Part shown: one piece after another, positions 61,424 through 64,000 of the stretch
Layout of the letters: the number at the start of each line of letters is the position of its first letter
Numbering within the stretch: position 1 is the stretch's first letter
Assembly (NCBI GenBank): GCA_002085155.1
Contig: NASX01000010.1
Span: forward strand, 19,476 to 83,475
Direction: 5' to 3'
Source of the DNA: Sorangiineae bacterium NIC37A_2
GTDB taxonomy: Bacteria; Myxococcota_A; Polyangia; Polyangiales; Polyangiaceae
Length of the DNA stretch: 64,000 nt
Notes under the pieces: generated by a model
What the model was told of the DNA's origin: nothing
Database searches by the model: none
What the model saw: the letters and a program-made list of their open reading frames with translations, nothing else
Program-made: the position numbers and the translations under genes

Positions 61424-61514
61424 TGCCGCGCCAAATGTTCGGCTCCCCTATCACTCCTCGATAACGAAGTTGCTCACTCTGACTCAGGCGGCCCAAATCC
61501 TGCCCGAAATGGGA

Positions 61515-61544
61515 AGAGGCCGGTCTCCGAAGGAGCCGGCCTCT
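61515..61544 (-). terminator. Hairpin directly downstream of the initiator tRNA
   Basis: GAGGCCGG and CTCC pair with GGAG and CCGGCCTC with a single bulge, 11 nt past the tRNA 3' end. No T run follows, so it may define tRNA 3' processing rather than termination. Confidence 0.5.
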
Positions 61545-61554
61545 GACCAGTTTG

Positions 61555-61628
<74 letters not shown>

Positions 61629-61835
61629 TCAGGAGCCGCAAACATAGTGACGGGCCTCGGGGTGTCAAGGAGGATCTGCTGAACTTGGGTGCAGGCGGGA
61701 GGGGCTCTTTGGGGCAAAGGGCGAACGCGCCGAGACGGGGGCTTTGGGTGGGGAGAAAGGGGGGCGGCGATTCTTGGAGGGCGGTCCGGGGAAGCGGTTC
61801 GCTCTGGCGGGGGTGACGCCTAGACTCGGGGGGCT

Positions 61836-63266
61836 TTGGCAGAAAAGACCTTGGATCCTTCGACGAGGCGGATTCTGCCTTGGCTCGTTGCTGTCGCGTT
61901 TTTCATGCAAACGCTCGACTCGACGATTCTGAATACTGCCTTGCCGTCGATGGCCCGGAGTCTCGGGGAGAGTCCGCTGCGGATGCAGTCGGTGGTCGTC
62001 TCCTACATGCTGACGGTGGCCCTGCTCATTCCCGCTTCCGGCTTCCTCGCGGACCGCTTCGGGACCAGGCGCGTATTTGCGACGGCGATCGTGCTCTTCA
62101 CGGTCGGCTCCGTGACCTGCGCCGCTGCGCGCACCTTAAACGAGCTCGTTCTCGCCCGCGTCCTCCAGGGGGTCGGCGGGTCGCTTCTCTTGCCTGTCGG
62201 GCGTCTCACGATCCTCAAAGCCGTCCCGCGCAGTGAACTGCTCAGCGTGCTCGCCTTCGTCACGATCCCAGGGCTCATCGGGCCGCTCGTCGGCCCCACG
62301 CTCGGCGGGATCTTGGTCGAGACCCTGAGCTGGCACTGGATCTTCCTCATCAACGTGCCGATGGGCGTGCTCGGAACGGCCCTCGCCCTGAAGTACATGC
62401 CCGAGATTCGCGAAGAGCGAACTCCTTTCGATTGGCTCGGTTTTATCCTGGTCGGTGTCGGCATGGTCGGCATCTCGGTCTCCCTCGAGGCCTTCGCGGA
62501 GGGCTCGATGCCCAAAGGCGGCACCACGATCACGCTCGTGCTCGGCCTCGCCTCCTTCGCCGCCTATGTCTTGCACCAGACGCGCGTCCCCTACCCCCTT
62601 TTTCACCCGGGCCTCTGGCGCATTCACTCCTTCTCCGTCGGCCTCGCGGGCAATCTGTTCGCGCGCCTCGGCTCCGGAGCGATGCCTTACCTGAGTCCGC
62701 TCTTCCTGCAGGTCGGGCTCGGAAAGCCGCCGACCGTCGCGGGCATGTTCATGGCCTTTGCGGTGCTCGGCGCCATGGGCTCGAAGATCATCGTCGAGAA
62801 GCTCGTCGCGCGTCTCGGCTACCGCCGCTTCCTGCTCACGAACACGGCTCTGCTCGGGATCACGATGATGGGCTTTGCGTGGCTGCCGGAGGACGTCTCC
62901 GCCGTGCGTCTCGCTGCGCACCTCTTCATCTTCGGCATCTTCAACTCGCTCCAGTTCTCCTCCATGAACACTCTCACCCTGAGTGAGCTCGACGGCGAGA
63001 CGGCCAGCAGCGGCAACAGCCTGCTCTCGATGATCATGCAGCTCTCGATGAGCTTCGGAGTCGCCTCTGGCGCCGCCATCTTGTCGGCCTTCGCTCGCGG
63101 GGACGCAGCGCGCGCCTCGGTCCAAGAAGTGAGCGTCCTGCACGCGTTTCAGAACACCTACATTTGCGTGGGACTGCTCGCGCTGCTCTCGTCGCTCGTC
63201 TTCTGGCAGCTCTCGGAGAAAGACGGCGCCCCGGCCAGCGCGGAGGGTCCGCCGAGCGAGCTTTGA
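61836..63266 (+). CDS. MFS drug exporter, DHA2 (EmrB/QacA-like) family
   Basis: A 476-aa inner-membrane proton-driven exporter with about 13-14 hydrophobic segments. FMQTLDSTILNTALPSMA is the DHA2 motif of helix 1, FLADRFGTRRVF is motif A, LVLARVLQGVGGSLLLPVGR matches motif B, and GPLVGPTLGGILVE motif C of exporters. The substrate could be a small toxic compound or a secondary metabolite. TTG 61836 is preceded by a G run acting as ribosome site. An ABC transporter ATPase gene follows 102 nt later on the same strand. Confidence 0.9.
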   Translation: MAEKTLDPSTRRILPWLVAVAFFMQTLDSTILNTALPSMARSLGESPLRMQSVVVSYMLTVALLIPASGFLADRFGTRRVFATAIVLFTVGSVTCAAARTLNELVLARVLQGVGGSLLLPVGRLTILKAVPRSELLSVLAFVTIPGLIGPLVGPTLGGILVETLSWHWIFLINVPMGVLGTALALKYMPEIREERTPFDWLGFILVGVGMVGISVSLEAFAEGSMPKGGTTITLVLGLASFAAYVLHQTRVPYPLFHPGLWRIHSFSVGLAGNLFARLGSGAMPYLSPLFLQVGLGKPPTVAGMFMAFAVLGAMGSKIIVEKLVARLGYRRFLLTNTALLGITMMGFAWLPEDVSAVRLAAHLFIFGIFNSLQFSSMNTLTLSELDGETASSGNSLLSMIMQLSMSFGVASGAAILSAFARGDAARASVQEVSVLHAFQNTYICVGLLALLSSLVFWQLSEKDGAPASAEGPPSEL

Positions 63267-63368
63267 GCTCGACCGGGCCGGAGTTCCACAAGCTCGACGA
63301 GAAAAGTCGCACGCAGATCCTGGCTCAGCGCGCGTTTCTTTGACACGGTCTCGCCCCGAAAGACGACC

Positions 63369-64000
63369 ATGAGCGAACCTCCGATTTTCTGCCAGGGTCT
63401 CACGAAGAAGTACGACAAGAAGCTCGCCGTCGCCGGCATCGATCTCGAGGTCCCGCCCGGCATCTGCTTCGGTCTGCTCGGACCGAACGGCGCTGGCAAG
63501 ACGACGACCGTCGAGATGCTCGAAGGGCTCAATCACCCGACGTCGGGGACGATTCGCCTGTTCGGAAAGAGCTGGGGCGCGGGGTACGATCAGGAGCTTC
63601 GGGAGCGGATCGGAGTTCAGCTCCAGCAAACGGAGCTCGCCGACAAGCTCACTGTCGAAGAAGTGATTCGCTTGTTCCGCTCCTTCTACGATCGAGGGCG
63701 CCCCGTCGATGACCTCCTCCGCGCTGTAGCCCTCGAAGAGGAGCGCAACCAGCGTTTCCACACCCTCTCCGGCGGCCAAAAACAGCGGGTCGCCTTAGCG
63801 ACCGCCCTCGCTGGCGCGCCGGACCTCCTGTTCCTCGATGAGCCGACGACCGGCCTCGATCCGCGGGCGCGCCAGCTGCTCTGGGAAGTCGTCGAACGCT
63901 TCCGGGACGACGGCGGGACCGTCGTCATCACGACCCACTACATGGAAGAAGCGGCCGCGCTCTGTGACGACATCGCCATCATGGACGGCGGAAAGATCAT
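63369..64000 (+). CDS. ABC transporter ATP-binding protein (partial, runs off window)
   Basis: The first 210 codons of an ABC ATPase of the drug/multicopper or ABC-2 export type. Walker A GPNGAGKTTT (about residues 40-49), Q-loop VQLQQTE, signature LSGGQKQR, Walker B LLFLDEPTTGLDP and the switch His in TTHYMEEA are all intact. A membrane permease gene should lie beyond 64000. ATG 63369 begins MSEPPIFCQGLTKKYD; the ribosome site is weak. Confidence 0.92.
   Translation, partial: MSEPPIFCQGLTKKYDKKLAVAGIDLEVPPGICFGLLGPNGAGKTTTVEMLEGLNHPTSGTIRLFGKSWGAGYDQELRERIGVQLQQTELADKLTVEEVIRLFRSFYDRGRPVDDLLRAVALEEERNQRFHTLSGGQKQRVALATALAGAPDLLFLDEPTTGLDPRARQLLWEVVERFRDDGGTVVITTHYMEEAAALCDDIAIMDGGKI

Noticed and set aside
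62136-63779. 547-codon minus-strand open frame opposite the MFS and ABC genes
   Set aside because: Its translation is rich in Arg, Glu and Gly without any motif and is antisense to two clearly real genes.

Overview
The window is high-GC, densely coded DNA that looks chromosomal and most resembles Myxococcota of the Polyangia type. Four things point there: many lipoproteins in which a lipobox is followed by a long Gly/Ser-rich linker and then an enzyme domain, multidomain Ser/Thr kinases, FHA-winged-helix regulators and sigma-54-like promoters. This is an inference from architecture. There is no rRNA or other taxonomic marker here apart from one initiator tRNA.

Layout. (1) 1-10.97 kb is an exopolysaccharide locus: export lipoprotein, two O-acyltransferases, a UDP-glucuronate decarboxylase-like enzyme, three glycosyltransferases, a membrane endonuclease/exonuclease/phosphatase-fold protein, an unknown protein and the polyprenyl-phosphate hexose-1-P transferase that would start the repeat unit. 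(2) 11.2-22 kb is mixed: a PhzF-like protein lacking key active-site residues, dCMP deaminase, an SMP-30-type lipoprotein, a lipoprotein remnant, a DUF4136-like lipoprotein, a membrane Ser/Thr kinase, an RhlE helicase and a hybrid histidine kinase. (3) 22-24.4 kb encodes a GH11 xylanase and an acetyl-esterase lipoprotein. (4) 24.6-32.6 kb is a stress-type block (two ferritin-like proteins, a stress-type SDR, a KGG-type protein, cytochrome c, a JmjC/cupin protein) with three sigma-54-like promoter matches. (5) 33.2-34.6 kb is a GH45 endoglucanase with two ShK-toxin-like modules. (6) 34.7-40.3 kb is an NHEJ operon: LigD, a small zinc-ribbon protein, a Ku reading frame carrying two in-frame UGA codons, an intact Ku and a DUF72 protein. 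(7) 40.4-45.3 kb has HupE/UreJ, a PPIase, a polysaccharide deacetylase and a GT-C glycosyltransferase. (8) 45.5-55.1 kb has a YcaO-TfuA pair, small candidate partner genes, a metzincin, an atypical kinase, an FHA-winged-helix protein, a sigma-like fragment and a V8-type serine protease. (9) 55.2-60.9 kb has an esterase lipoprotein, a DUF457 membrane protein, an EGF-LRR lipoprotein gene split by an internal inversion, and an alpha/beta-hydrolase lipoprotein. (10) 61-64 kb has initiator tRNA with a duplicated 3' end, an MFS exporter and the start of an ABC transporter ATPase.

Working together: the lipoproteins with GH11, CE6-like, GH45, CE4-like and CE1-like domains would form a surface-tethered plant-polysaccharide toolkit spread over single loci.

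The most unusual observations are the roughly 404-bp inverted segment inside the EGF-LRR lipoprotein gene (57.75-59.5 kb), the second Ku with two in-frame UGAs inside a complete NHEJ operon, and the YcaO-TfuA locus beside a protease/kinase/FHA regulatory block.
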